From contig NZ_WKJJ01000018.1 of assembly GCF_009674485.1 (NCBI RefSeq), forward strand, positions 153,985-217,984: DNA of 64,000 bases, in the 5' to 3' direction. The notes beneath the pieces are model-generated. The model searched no databases and had not been told where the DNA came from. It saw only the letters and a program-made list of their open reading frames with translations. The position numbers were made by a program, and so were the translations under genes. Every line of letters starts with the position of its first letter. The first letter of the stretch is position 1. Below are positions 43,186-52,778 of this stretch, piece by piece. The stretch comes from Pseudoduganella rivuli (GTDB taxonomy: Bacteria > Pseudomonadota > Gammaproteobacteria > Burkholderiales > Burkholderiaceae_D).

Positions 43186-43953
43186 ATGAACCGTACCCTG
43201 ATCGCCCTGCTGGCCATGGCCGCCGCCCCTGTCATGGCGCAAAACGTCGCCACCGTGAATGGCAAAGCCATCCCTAACGCGAAACTGGAAGCCGCCGTAC
43301 AACAGTATTCGGCACAAAGCCGCCAGCCGGATTCGCCGGAATTGCGCGCCGCTATTAAAAAAGAATTGATCGCCCGCGAAGTATTGCTGCAGGAAGCCAT
43401 GAAACAAGGCGTCGGCATGCGTCCGGAAGTGCAAGGCGAACTGGATAAAGCCCGCACGCAAATCATGGTTAACATGATGATGCGCGATTTCCTGAAGAAG
43501 AATGCCGTGACCGACGCGGAAATTCAAAAGGAATATGACACCGCCAAGGCATCGCAAGGCGGCAAGGAATACCGCGCCCGCCATATTCTGGTGGAAACCG
43601 AAAAAGAAGCCACCGACCTGATCGCCAAACTGAAAGCCGGCGGTAAATTTGAAGAACTGGTCAAAGGCACCAAGGATACCGGTTCCGCGGCAAATGGCGG
43701 CGACTTGGGTTGGTCCGCTCCTGGTTCGTATGTGCCGGAATTCTCGCAAGCCATGGTGGCATTGAAACCGGGTGAAATGACCCCTGCTCCGGTTAAGTCG
43801 CAATTCGGTTATCACATTATCCGTTTGGAAGAAGTGCGCGACGCCCAATTCCCGCCGCTGGAAGAAGTCAAAGACCAGGTTGCCGAAGCCGTCAAACAGC
43901 GCAAGCTGATTACCTTCCGCGATAACCTGATGAGCAAGGCTGTCGTGAAATAA
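43186..43953 (+). CDS. Parvulin-type peptidyl-prolyl isomerase, periplasmic, copy 2
   Basis: A 255-residue paralogue of the preceding gene with a signal peptide (LIALLAMAAAPVMAQ), the same layout, and a parvulin domain (YRARHILVETEKEATDLIAKLKAGGKFEELV, GGDLGW, FGYHIIRLEEVRDAQ). The two proteins share long runs such as NVA-VNGKAIP, so they come from a tandem duplication. Each gene has its own terminator. GTG 43174 is an unlikely alternative start. Confidence 0.92.
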   Translation: MNRTLIALLAMAAAPVMAQNVATVNGKAIPNAKLEAAVQQYSAQSRQPDSPELRAAIKKELIAREVLLQEAMKQGVGMRPEVQGELDKARTQIMVNMMMRDFLKKNAVTDAEIQKEYDTAKASQGGKEYRARHILVETEKEATDLIAKLKAGGKFEELVKGTKDTGSAANGGDLGWSAPGSYVPEFSQAMVALKPGEMTPAPVKSQFGYHIIRLEEVRDAQFPPLEEVKDQVAEAVKQRKLITFRDNLMSKAVVK

Positions 43954-43974
43954 TTCTTCACACTGCAATATTAG

Positions 43975-44003
43975 AAAGCGCTTCTTCGGAAGCGCTTTTT
44001 TTT
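43975..44003 (+). terminator. Terminator after parvulin copy 2
   Basis: A nine-base-pair stem AAGCGCTTC/GAAGCGCTT (43976-43997) with a stable TTCG loop, followed by six or more Ts. Confidence 0.9.
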
Positions 44004-44080
44004 CGCCCTGCAATGACGCCGATTGGCAGCTCATACCACGAACCGGCATGATCACGCCATAATATGGCATAATTTACAGC

Positions 44081-44746
44081 ATGGATCACTCTATCGTTGC
44101 CGCCGCGGCGGCTGAGCTGCGCGCCACCCTGCTGCCGCAGGCCGATGCTGGGCGCGCGTCCGCCATGCGCGCCTATATGCGCGACCGTTTTATATTCCTT
44201 GGCATTCCGACGCCGGCACGCCGCGCCGCCATTAAACCTGTGCTGAAAAACTTCAAGCAAGCGGAATGGTTATTGCCGCTGGCTCGTTCTTTATGGGCCA
44301 TGCAGGAACGGGAATACCATTACGCGGCGCTGGATTTACTGGCCATGCATTACAAGCAATTGCGGGTGGCGGAGATTCCCGCCCTGATCCAATTGGCGCA
44401 GCAACATGCATGGTGGGATACGGTGGACGCCATGGCTGGCGTGATTGGCGATGTTTTACGTCACGGACACGATTATATGGACGACGCCATTGCCGATAAT
44501 GATTTCTGGGTGCGCCGCATCGCCTTGCTGCACCAGTTGGGCTGGCGCGATAAAACCGATGCACAACGTTTATTTACTTATTGCACGGCGGTGGCCCATG
44601 AAAAGGAGTTCTTCATTCAAAAAGCCATCGGCTGGGCGTTGCGCGATTATGCGCGCCATGCGCCGGATGCCGTCAGGGCATTTACCGCGCAACATCGGAA
44701 TATTCTGGCGCCGCTCAGCTATCGGGAAGCCAATAAACATCTATGA
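44081..44746 (+). CDS. DNA alkylation repair protein (AlkD-like HEAT repeat)
   Basis: A 221-residue all-helical protein of the AlkC/AlkD family with the blocks RDRFIFLGIPTPARRA, WAMQEREYHYAALDLL, WWDTVDAMAGVIG and WVRRIALLHQLG, ending IQKAIGWALRDYARHAPDAV. AlkD-type enzymes remove alkylated bases such as 3- or 7-methylpurines using HEAT-like repeats. It stands alone after the parvulin terminator. Confidence 0.9.
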   Translation: MDHSIVAAAAAELRATLLPQADAGRASAMRAYMRDRFIFLGIPTPARRAAIKPVLKNFKQAEWLLPLARSLWAMQEREYHYAALDLLAMHYKQLRVAEIPALIQLAQQHAWWDTVDAMAGVIGDVLRHGHDYMDDAIADNDFWVRRIALLHQLGWRDKTDAQRLFTYCTAVAHEKEFFIQKAIGWALRDYARHAPDAVRAFTAQHRNILAPLSYREANKHL

Positions 44747-44811
44747 CTATTCAACGGCACCGCACTGAACGCCGTACGCTATCATACATTTTTTCATTCA
44801 ACGGAATAGCT

Positions 44812-45873
44812 ATGCTCCGTGCATTGCCCATCGCATTGATTGCCTCGTGTTTCGTTAATTCCACTTGCGCGGAAACATTGTCGTCCTCGGAGCAATATAT
44901 CGGCAAGCCTGATTGCCGGATTCTTAATCCACATCCGGTTGCGAATGAATCCGTCACCTGGAGTGGCGCCTGCAAGGACGGTTATGCGCACGGCAATGGC
45001 ACGTTGCTTTGGCGTGTGAAAGATAAAGACGGTTCGAGTTATGAAGGCGGTTTACTCCGCGGGCGGCGACATGGTGAAGGAGTGGCACGGCATTCGGACG
45101 GTACAGTTTACCGAGGGAATTTTGCGAACGGAAATCTCCATGGCAATATCCGCATCGAGCGCGAAAATGAATTCGCGGTGGATGCGATATTCGAACGTGG
45201 ACAAATCACCGCGCCCGTGTCGGCGGGATTTATTTCCGGGAACACCTATACGGGTAATTGGGGTGACAGCGGCCCTGACGGGCATGGGACGATGGTTTAT
45301 GCCACAGGTGGCAGCTATACGGGCGAATGGCAGGATGGCCAGATGCACGGCAGTGGCACTGTCACCTACCCCAACGGCATAACACGCGCGGTGCGATTCG
45401 AGCGCGGCCTGCCTGCGGGGGCGCCTATCCAGCCGGAAAAACCACGTGGCCACCATTTGCAGGACCCGGCGTCCATGTACCGCTTCAATGCGATCGCGCG
45501 CGATTCGGCGGTCCCGTTTAACAAGGGTTATCTGGATCTGTCGCCGGAACACCAGCAAATCGTGCGCAGCCGGTTCGCTATCCTGCAAAGTGATGACGCG
45601 CCACCCTATCCAGTCAAAGGAACGGCTGAAATGTTCAAGATCATTTCCGCCGCCCACGCGAAGTTGCATAGTGAAGGGATCTTGTCGCTGGACGTCCTGG
45701 TGGATGAACACGGTGCGCCGCAGTCCGTGGCGATACGGCGTACGCCGGATTTGAACATTGCCGAATTCGTCGGCAAGATATTATTGTTGAGTAAATATAC
45801 GCCGGCCCGTTGCGCTGACCAGCCTTGCGCCATGCGCTTCCCGCTTTCCCTGAATTTGCTGCCGCCCGAGTGA
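44812..45873 (+). CDS. Secreted MORN-repeat protein with TonB-like C-terminal domain
   Basis: A 353-residue exported protein with a signal peptide (LRALPIALIASCFVNSTCAE), then several MORN repeats at about 50-200 (YEGGLLRGRRHGEGVARHSD, YRGNFANGNLHG, YTGNWGDSGPDGHGTMVY, YTGEWQDGQMHGSGTVTYP). The C-terminal 90 residues resemble the TonB C-terminal fold (GILSLDVLVDEHGAPQSVAI). I start at ATG 44812, where GGA lies six bases before and the signal peptide begins; ATG 44743 overlaps the previous stop and is possible. The function is unknown; a surface or periplasmic role is likely. Confidence 0.75.
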   Translation: MLRALPIALIASCFVNSTCAETLSSSEQYIGKPDCRILNPHPVANESVTWSGACKDGYAHGNGTLLWRVKDKDGSSYEGGLLRGRRHGEGVARHSDGTVYRGNFANGNLHGNIRIERENEFAVDAIFERGQITAPVSAGFISGNTYTGNWGDSGPDGHGTMVYATGGSYTGEWQDGQMHGSGTVTYPNGITRAVRFERGLPAGAPIQPEKPRGHHLQDPASMYRFNAIARDSAVPFNKGYLDLSPEHQQIVRSRFAILQSDDAPPYPVKGTAEMFKIISAAHAKLHSEGILSLDVLVDEHGAPQSVAIRRTPDLNIAEFVGKILLLSKYTPARCADQPCAMRFPLSLNLLPPE

Positions 45874-45946
45874 CCAGCCCGGATGGCAATAATGTTCATG
45901 CGGGCCACGATATAACGTGCGCCATGCCGGCTGCTAATCTGGCGTC

Positions 45947-46726
45947 ATGGACAGACTCTCGACACCCGGCCAGGCGGCCCTGGCCCGCTCCGCCATCACC
46001 ACTCCCGCCGAATGGCAAACCCGCGTCGACCTCGCCGCGTGCTATCAGTTATGCGCGCTGTACGGCTGGGATGACGGTATTTATACGCATATCTCGGCCG
46101 CGGTGCCCGGCGAACCGGGCCACTACCTGATCAACCCGTTCGGCATGCGCTTCAATGAAGTCAAGGCGTCGAACCTCGTCAAGGTGGACAGCGACGGCCA
46201 GATCGTCGGCCCGTCGCAATACACGGTCAACCAATCCGGTTTCCGCCTGCACGCCGCCGTGCACAAGGCGCGCCCGGACGTGGCCTGCGTGATGCACCTG
46301 CATAACCTGTCCGGCATTGCCGTCGGCGTGCAGGAAACCGGCTTGCAGCCGCTGTCGCCGTACGCGCTGCGCTTTTACGGCGAACTGGCGTACCACGATT
46401 ACGAAGGCATCGCCATGACGGAAGACGAACAGCAGCGCCTGACGCAAAACCTCGGCAACCGCCATGCGATGTTGCTGCGCAATCACGGCAGCCTGACTGC
46501 CGGCCGCACCATTGCCGAAGCCTTCGTGCTGATGGAGACGCTGGACCGCGCGTGCGACGTGCAACTGCGCGCCCAGGCGGCCGTGGTGCCGCTGCGCCAG
46601 CCATCGGAAGCCGTGTGCCTGAAAGCCCATCTGCAACTGGTGGGCGACGGTTCGCCCGAAGGCGCGCTGGAATGGCCATCGCTGCTGCGCCGCCTGGATG
46701 CCGCCAGCCCCCAATATCGCACTTGA
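45947..46726 (+). CDS. Class II aldolase/adducin-family protein
   Basis: A 259-residue member of the class II aldolase/adducin fold, with metal-binding histidines in VMHLHNLSG, the YHDYEG segment and LRNHGSLTAGRTIAEAFVLMETL. True fuculose-type aldolases are shorter; this longer group has no fixed substrate. It is followed 24 bases later by a tautomerase gene, so the two may share a pathway. Confidence 0.85.
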   Translation: MDRLSTPGQAALARSAITTPAEWQTRVDLAACYQLCALYGWDDGIYTHISAAVPGEPGHYLINPFGMRFNEVKASNLVKVDSDGQIVGPSQYTVNQSGFRLHAAVHKARPDVACVMHLHNLSGIAVGVQETGLQPLSPYALRFYGELAYHDYEGIAMTEDEQQRLTQNLGNRHAMLLRNHGSLTAGRTIAEAFVLMETLDRACDVQLRAQAAVVPLRQPSEAVCLKAHLQLVGDGSPEGALEWPSLLRRLDAASPQYRT

Positions 46727-46750
46727 TCATCGAATATTCAGGAGAAAAAC

Positions 46751-46936
46751 ATGCCAACCATCAACGTTCAACTGTTCGAAGGCCGCACGCCGGAGCAAAA
46801 GCGCGAATTCGTCAAGGCCATCACGGAAGCCACCGTGAAAACCCTGGGTTCCACGCCGGAATCCGTCGACGTGCTGATCCATGAAGTCAAGCGCGAGCAC
46901 TGGGCCACCGGCGGCAAGCTGTGGTCTGACCAGTAA
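46751..46936 (+). CDS. 4-oxalocrotonate tautomerase-family enzyme
   Basis: A 61-residue tautomerase subunit. After Met removal the catalytic Pro1 is exposed (MPTINVQLFEGRTPEQKREFVKAITEA). These enzymes form small oligomers and interconvert keto and enol acids. AGGAG precedes the start. No other catechol meta-cleavage gene is near, so the substrate is open. Confidence 0.88.
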   Translation: MPTINVQLFEGRTPEQKREFVKAITEATVKTLGSTPESVDVLIHEVKREHWATGGKLWSDQ

Positions 46937-46953
46937 ATCCAATCCCACACATA

Positions 46954-46981
46954 AAGAAGCCGGCCTGTGCGCCGGCTTCTT
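46954..46981. terminator. Bidirectional hairpin between tautomerase and lplT
   Basis: An eleven-base-pair stem (AAGAAGCCGGC 46954-46964 and GCCGGCTTCTT 46971-46981) lies between two convergent genes. Confidence 0.7.
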
Positions 46982-46984
46982 GCT

Positions 46985-48247
46985 TTAGTGCCCGCCTTCG
47001 CCGATCAGCGCCACCGCATCGAACTGGCGCTGGTTGGCCGCATGGCGCAACGTAATCAGCACCATGATGCCGGCCACGAACAGCCCGAACAGCACGATGA
47101 TCACATCCAGGTCGAGGTTCAGGCTCAGCATCAGCGCATACATGGCCAGCATGGCGAGGATAGAAATATTTTCATTGAAGTTCTGTACCGCGATCGAACT
47201 GCCCGCGCTCATCAGCACGTGGCCGCGGTGCTGCAACAGCGCATTCATCGGCACCACAAAGAAACCGGACAGCGCGCCGATCAGGATCAGCAGCGGATAC
47301 GCCAGCGACACGCTCTGCACCCACGGCATCACCATGACGATCAAGCCCATCGCGATACCGAACGGGAGCACCTTCAACGTATCCTTCAGCCGCACCATGC
47401 GCGCCGACAGCACGGCGCCGGCCGCCATGCCGATGGCGACAATCCCCACCAGCCGCGTGGCGCGGTCGTAGGGCATGTGCAGCGACTTTTCCGCCCACTT
47501 CAGCACGATGAATTGCAGGGTCGCGCCGGCGCCCCAGAACAGCGTCGTCACGGCCAGCGACACCTGGCCCAGCTTGTCGCGCCACAGGATACGCACGCTG
47601 CTGTTGAAATCCGCCAGCAAGCGCAGCGGGTTGAGCGCCTGGCGGCTGTAGCGGGCGCCCGTGTCGGGAATAAACAGGTTGAACAGCGCCGCGGCGATAT
47701 ACAGGCAAGCCGTGACGCACAGCGCCGCTTCCGATGCGGTATCGATGCCGGTTTGCCACAGCGGGAGATCCAGCCCCAGCAGCAAATCCGCCGCGCGCTG
47801 GCTGACCAGCCAGCCGCCCATCACCGTGCCGAGGATAATCGACATCACGGTCAAGCCTTCGATCCAGCCATTGGCCGGCACCAACTGTTCCGCCGGCAGC
47901 AATTCCGTCAGGATGCCGTATTTCGCGGGCGAATACACGGCCGCGCCAAAGCCCACCACCGCGTACGCCAGCACCGGATAGGCGCCGCAAAACAGCAGCC
48001 CGCAGCCGGAAATCTTGATCAGGTTCGCGATGAACATCACGCGGCCCTTCGGCATGGCGTCGGAAAACGCGCCGACAAACGCGGCCAGCACGATGTAAAA
48101 CAGGACGAACGATTGCTTCAGCATGGGCGACATGTACGCCGGGCTGTTCAGCCGGGTCAGCATGTCGATCGCGACAAACAGCAGTGCATTGTCGGCCAGC
48201 GACGAAAAGAACTGCGCCGCCATGATGGTATAAAAGCCACGATTCAT
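46985..48247 (-). CDS. lplT: Lysophospholipid transporter LplT
   Basis: A 420-residue major-facilitator protein with about twelve helices. The N-terminus MNRGFYTIMAAQFFSSLADNAL and the block YSPAKYGILTELLPAEQLVPANGWIEGLTV are typical of LplT, which flips lysophospholipids inward for re-acylation. In E. coli it pairs with aas; no acyltransferase gene is adjacent here. Confidence 0.92.
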   Translation of the reverse strand: MNRGFYTIMAAQFFSSLADNALLFVAIDMLTRLNSPAYMSPMLKQSFVLFYIVLAAFVGAFSDAMPKGRVMFIANLIKISGCGLLFCGAYPVLAYAVVGFGAAVYSPAKYGILTELLPAEQLVPANGWIEGLTVMSIILGTVMGGWLVSQRAADLLLGLDLPLWQTGIDTASEAALCVTACLYIAAALFNLFIPDTGARYSRQALNPLRLLADFNSSVRILWRDKLGQVSLAVTTLFWGAGATLQFIVLKWAEKSLHMPYDRATRLVGIVAIGMAAGAVLSARMVRLKDTLKVLPFGIAMGLIVMVMPWVQSVSLAYPLLILIGALSGFFVVPMNALLQHRGHVLMSAGSSIAVQNFNENISILAMLAMYALMLSLNLDLDVIIVLFGLFVAGIMVLITLRHAANQRQFDAVALIGEGGH

Positions 48248-48300
48248 TGGTATTTCGCAAAGCCGAACAGGCGTGCTTTATACCATGAATGCATGCTTGA

Positions 48301-48336
48301 AAACAAACCGGGCAAGTGGTCATCCCACTTGCCCGG
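48301..48336 (-). terminator. Intrinsic terminator of purL
   Basis: A twelve-base-pair stem (CCGGGCAAGTGG 48308-48319 and CCACTTGCCCGG 48325-48336), five-base loop, then TTTGTTT on the minus strand. Confidence 0.85.
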
Positions 48337-48362
48337 CTTAATTTACCGACGCGTTACCGGTG

Positions 48363-51300
48363 TTAGCCGATGAACTTGCGCGCGTTACGGAACATGCGCA
48401 TCCACGGCGAGTCCTCGCCCCAGCCGTCCGGATGCCACGAGTTCTGCACCGTGCGGAATACGCGTTCCGCGTGCGGCATCATGACCGTGAAGCGGCCGTC
48501 GGCCGTGGTTACCGACGTCAAGCCCTGCGGCGAACCGTTCGGGTTGAATGGATAGACTTCGGTGGCGGCGCCACGGTTGTCGACGAAGCGCAGCGCGGCA
48601 ATGGCTTCGCCGATATTGCCGGTTTGCGAGAAGTCCGCAAAGCCTTCGCCGTGCGCGATGGCGATCGGCGTTTGCGTGCCGGCCATGCCCTGGAAGAAGA
48701 TCGACGGCGAATCCAGCACTTCCACCATCGAGAAGCGCGCTTCGAATTTCTCCGACTTGTTCGTCGTGAACTTCGGCCAGGCGTGGGCGCCAGGAATGAT
48801 GGATTTCAGGTTGCTCATCATCTGGCAGCCGTTGCAGACGCCCAGGCCGAACGTGTCGGTACGGGCGAAAAATGCCGCGAACTGGTCCGACATGGCCGGG
48901 TTGAACAGGATGGACTTGGCCCAGCCTTCGCCCGCGCCCAGCACGTCGCCGTACGAGAAACCGCCCACGGCGATCAAGCCCTGGAAGTCGGCCAGCTTGA
49001 CGCGGCCGGCGATCAAATCACTCATGTGCACGTCGATCGCGGTGAAGCCGGCCTGGTGCATGACCCACGCGGTCTCGATGTGCGAGTTGACGCCCTGCTC
49101 GCGCAGGATCGCCACGCGTGGACGCACGCCCGTGGCCAGGAATGGCGCGGCGACATTCTCCGCCAGGTCGAACGTGACTTTCGGCGTCATGCCCGGGTCC
49201 TGTTCGTCCAGCAGGCGGTCGTATTCGGCATCGGCCGTGGCCGGGTTTTCACGCATGCGCGAAATGCGCCACGACGTTTCGCTCCACAGGCGGTGCAGTT
49301 CGGCGCGCGGTTGCGCGTAAATGATTTTCGCGTCGCGGGTAAATTCCACCAGGCCACGGTCGTTCAGCTTGCCGATGATGTGGCTGCACGCGCCCAGGTT
49401 GAAGGTACGCAGCACGTCCATCACGTCGGATTTCTCGGACGCGCGAACCTGGATCACGGCGCCCAGTTCTTCATTGAACAGCGCGCGCAGGGTCTGGTCG
49501 TTGCGGCGTTCGCCCACCTGCGCCGTCCAGTTCTTGGCGTCGCCGTGGTCGGCGCCATGCCCCTCTTCCAGGGTCAGGATGTCCAGGTTGACGGACACGC
49601 CGGCACGGCCGGCAAACGCCATTTCCACCAGGGTCGCGTACAGGCCGCCGTCGGAACGGTCGTGGTACGCCAGCAGCTTGCCATCCTTGTTGAGTTTCTG
49701 GATCGCCGCGAAGAAGCCTTTCAAGTCTTCCGCGCTGTCCACGTCCGGGCTGGTGTTGCCCAGCTGACCCAGCACCTGCGCCAGGCTGGACGCGCCCATG
49801 CGGTTCTTGCCGCGGCCCAGGTCGATCAGGATCAGCGACGTGTCGCCCAGGTCGGTACGCAGTTGCGGCGTCAGCGTTTTGCGTACGTCATACACTTGCG
49901 CAAAGCCGGAGACGATCAGCGACACCGGCGACGTCACGGCTTTGGCTTCGCCGTCGTCTTTCCACGTGGTGCGCATCGACAGCGAATCCTTGCCGACCGG
50001 GATCGAGATGCCCAGGTCCGGGCACAGTTCCATACCGACCGCTTTCACGGTGTCGAACAGCGCCGCATCCTGGCCGGGCTGGCCGCAGGCCGCCATCCAG
50101 TTGGCCGACAGCTTGATGTTGGAAATATCGTCGATCGGGGCTGCCGCCAGGTTGGTGATGGTTTCACCGACCGCCATGCGGCCCGAGGCCGGCGCATCGA
50201 TCACGGCCAGCGGCGTACGCTCGCCCATCGCCATCGCTTCGCCCACATAGCCTTCATAGCTCAGGGTCGTCACGGCGCAATCGGCCACCGGCACCTGCCA
50301 TGGGCCGACCATCTGGTCGCGCACGGACATGCCGCCCACGGAACGGTCGCCAATCGTGATCAGGAACGATTTGTCGGCCACGGTCGGCAGTAGCAGCACG
50401 CGCTTGGCGGCGTCGTCCAGCGCCACACCCGTCAAGTCCAGCGCCGGGTAATCGTTTTGCACGTGGTGCACGTCGCGGTGCATTTTCGGCGGTTTGCCCA
50501 GCAACACGTCCATCGGCATGTCGACCGGCGCATTGCCCAGCTCATTGTCCACCAGCTTCAGCTGGCGCTCTTCGGTCGCCACGCCCACCACGGCGAACGG
50601 GCAGCGCTCGCGTTCGCACAGGGCCTGGAATACCGGCAAGCTGTCCGGCGCAATCGCCAGCACGTAGCGTTCCTGCGATTCGTTGGACCAGATTTCTTTC
50701 GGCGACATGCCGGATTCTTCCAGCGGCACCTTGCGCAAATCGAAGATCGCGCCGCGCTTGGCGTCGTTGGTGATTTCCGGGAACGCGTTGGACAGGCCGC
50801 CCGCACCCACGTCGTGGATGGAAATGATCGGGTTCTGCTCTTCCAGCTGCCAGCAGCCGTTGATGACTTCCTGCGCACGGCGTTCCATTTCCGGGTTGCC
50901 GCGCTGCACCGAGTCGAAGTCCAGGTCCGCCGTGTTGGTGCCGGTCGCCATCGACGACGCCGCCGCGCCGGCCATGCCGATGCGCATGCCGGGGCCGCCC
51001 AGCTGAATCAGCAGCGAACCGACCGGGATGTCGTTCTTGTGCGTGTGCTTGGCCGAAATATTGCCGATACCGCCGGCAATCATGATCGGCTTGTGGTAGC
51101 CATACACGGTGTCGTGCGCGCCGGCGTACGGCTTGCCGACGTTTTGTTCATAGGTACGGAAGTAACCGCCCAGCACCGGACGGCCGAATTCGTTCGAGAA
51201 CGCGGCGCCGCCCAGCGGGCCGTCGATCATGATCTGCAATGGCGACGCGATGCGGTCCGGCTTGCCGTATACGGGCGCGTTGCCACGGCCGCCGACGGGC

Positions 51301-52403
51301 GCCGTCACGGCTTGCGCGTTTTCCCATGGCTGGACTGCGCCCGGCAGCATCAGGTTCGAGACCGTGAAGCCCGTCAGGCCGGCTTTCGGCTTCGCGCCAC
51401 GGCCGGTCGCGCCTTCGTCACGGATTTCACCACCGGCGCCGGTGGACGCGCCAGGGAACGGCGAAATCGCGGTCGGGTGGTTGTGCGTTTCCACTTTCAT
51501 CAGCGTGTGGATCAGCTCGGACGACGCGCCATATTCATGGCCTTCGCCGCGCGGGAAGAAGCGCGTGACTTCCGAACCTTCCATGATCGACGAGTTGTCG
51601 CTGTACGCCACGATGGTGCCTTTCGGCTGCTTTTCGTGGGTGTTCTTGATCATCTTGAACAGCGACTTGTCTTGCGCAACGCCGTCGATAGTCCAGTCCG
51701 CATTGAAGATCTTGTGGCGGCAATGTTCGCTGTTCGCCTGCGCAAACATCATCAATTCCACGTCGGTCGGATTACGCTGTGCCTTGGTGAAGGCGTCCAG
51801 CAGGTAATCGATCTCGTCGTCGGACAATGCCAGGCCCAGGTCGGTGTTGGCTTTTTCCAGCGCCATGCGGCCGGCGCCGATCACGTCGATGGATTCCAGC
51901 GGACGCGCTTCCAGTGCGCCGAACAGGCCGGCGGCTTCGTCGGCGTGGCGCAGCACGGATTCCGTCATGCGGTCATGCAACAGCGCGGCAACCTGTTCCG
52001 CCTGCTCGGCCGACATCTTGCCCGCGCCGATACCGGTGCCGAGGAAACCCGCTTTCAGGTGGACACGGAACGCAATGCCGCGCTCGACGCGGTGGATATG
52101 CGCCATGCCGCAGTTGTGCACAATATCGGTGGCTTTCGATGCCCACGGCGAAATGGTGCCGAAGCGCGGAATCACGACGAATTCTTCGACAGGGCTGTCG
52201 TGGTGTTCGGCGTGCGCCGGTTCGCCATACGTCAGCAAGCCTTGCAGGCGGCGGGTATCGTCTTCGGAGACCGAGACGGCATCGATGAAGTGCAGGTAGC
52301 GCGCTTGCACACCGGTGACGGCGGGCAGGACGGCTTGCAGTTGGTTGAGGAGGCGTTGGCTGCGGAAGGCGGACAGGGCGTTGGAACCCGGCAAAATCAG
52401 CAT
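48363..52403 (-). CDS. purL: Phosphoribosylformylglycinamidine synthase
   Basis: A 1346-residue single-chain PurL: FGAR plus glutamine plus ATP gives FGAM in purine synthesis. The order is an N-terminal PurS-like part, two AIR-synthase-type domains (QANSEHCRHKIFNADWTIDG, VKVETHNHPTAISPFPGASTG, GGIGN, HDVGAGGLSNAFPE), and a C-terminal glutamine amidotransferase (VCNGCQMMSNL with the catalytic Cys, ending MPHAERVFR). Length is standard for the large gammaproteobacterial and betaproteobacterial type. A candidate -10 lies upstream. Confidence 0.97.
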   Translation of the reverse strand: MLILPGSNALSAFRSQRLLNQLQAVLPAVTGVQARYLHFIDAVSVSEDDTRRLQGLLTYGEPAHAEHHDSPVEEFVVIPRFGTISPWASKATDIVHNCGMAHIHRVERGIAFRVHLKAGFLGTGIGAGKMSAEQAEQVAALLHDRMTESVLRHADEAAGLFGALEARPLESIDVIGAGRMALEKANTDLGLALSDDEIDYLLDAFTKAQRNPTDVELMMFAQANSEHCRHKIFNADWTIDGVAQDKSLFKMIKNTHEKQPKGTIVAYSDNSSIMEGSEVTRFFPRGEGHEYGASSELIHTLMKVETHNHPTAISPFPGASTGAGGEIRDEGATGRGAKPKAGLTGFTVSNLMLPGAVQPWENAQAVTAPVGGRGNAPVYGKPDRIASPLQIMIDGPLGGAAFSNEFGRPVLGGYFRTYEQNVGKPYAGAHDTVYGYHKPIMIAGGIGNISAKHTHKNDIPVGSLLIQLGGPGMRIGMAGAAASSMATGTNTADLDFDSVQRGNPEMERRAQEVINGCWQLEEQNPIISIHDVGAGGLSNAFPEITNDAKRGAIFDLRKVPLEESGMSPKEIWSNESQERYVLAIAPDSLPVFQALCERERCPFAVVGVATEERQLKLVDNELGNAPVDMPMDVLLGKPPKMHRDVHHVQNDYPALDLTGVALDDAAKRVLLLPTVADKSFLITIGDRSVGGMSVRDQMVGPWQVPVADCAVTTLSYEGYVGEAMAMGERTPLAVIDAPASGRMAVGETITNLAAAPIDDISNIKLSANWMAACGQPGQDAALFDTVKAVGMELCPDLGISIPVGKDSLSMRTTWKDDGEAKAVTSPVSLIVSGFAQVYDVRKTLTPQLRTDLGDTSLILIDLGRGKNRMGASSLAQVLGQLGNTSPDVDSAEDLKGFFAAIQKLNKDGKLLAYHDRSDGGLYATLVEMAFAGRAGVSVNLDILTLEEGHGADHGDAKNWTAQVGERRNDQTLRALFNEELGAVIQVRASEKSDVMDVLRTFNLGACSHIIGKLNDRGLVEFTRDAKIIYAQPRAELHRLWSETSWRISRMRENPATADAEYDRLLDEQDPGMTPKVTFDLAENVAAPFLATGVRPRVAILREQGVNSHIETAWVMHQAGFTAIDVHMSDLIAGRVKLADFQGLIAVGGFSYGDVLGAGEGWAKSILFNPAMSDQFAAFFARTDTFGLGVCNGCQMMSNLKSIIPGAHAWPKFTTNKSEKFEARFSMVEVLDSPSIFFQGMAGTQTPIAIAHGEGFADFSQTGNIGEAIAALRFVDNRGAATEVYPFNPNGSPQGLTSVTTADGRFTVMMPHAERVFRTVQNSWHPDGWGEDSPWMRMFRNARKFIG

Positions 52404-52490
52404 GGTGGGGGACGTGGTTAGGCGACTTGTGGCCGCGGATAATAAAGAGGAAACAATGAAATCTGTGAAGCTTAAAATCCGTTGCCCGGC

Positions 52491-52496
52491 ATTATA
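52491..52496 (-). promoter_or_regulatory. purL -10 box
   Basis: A perfect TATAAT on the minus strand, about 88 bases before the purL start. The sequence 17 bp upstream (TGTCCG) is a poor -35, so activation or a different spacing is possible. Confidence 0.4.
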
Positions 52497-52606
52497 CCTT
52501 TTTCACCCCTCTCCGGACAGGGCAAGCCAGTGACACCCTGTACACGAAATTGCTTGTCTGACACACCATCGTGCCCGCAAAGCAACATTTTTTACCCCCG
52601 CCACCC

Positions 52607-52633
52607 TAAAGTCGCGCCGGCCCGTGCCGAAAA
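52607..52633 (+). promoter_or_regulatory. Sigma-28 (FliA)-type promoter of the REC-TPR genes
   Basis: TAAAGTCG (52607-52614), 11 bases, GCCGAAAA (52626-52633). The flagellar sigma-28 consensus is TAAAGTTT-N11-GCCGATAA, so the match is six of eight and seven of eight with exact spacing. Transcription would start near 52640, about 140 bases before the first REC-TPR gene. Confidence 0.6.
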
Positions 52634-52778
52634 AGCTGCAAGCCCTGCATTTTTGCCTATCCTTAGAGTATGCTGGAGCAAAGTTTCCTGATGCCCGCCC
52701 GCAACTTAGCCAGGCTTGGGAACTTGTAAAAACTGTCGGATGCGCAGGTTTTGCAAGATTCCTTCACGAGAGAAAACT

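Noticed and set aside
50457..52421. A 654-codon open frame opposite purL
   Set aside because: Shadow frame in GC-rich DNA; purL is unmistakable on the minus strand.
52404..52778. A riboswitch in the purL/REC-TPR intergenic region
   Set aside because: I could not recognise any conserved riboswitch core; only a -10 for purL and a sigma-28-like promoter are supported.
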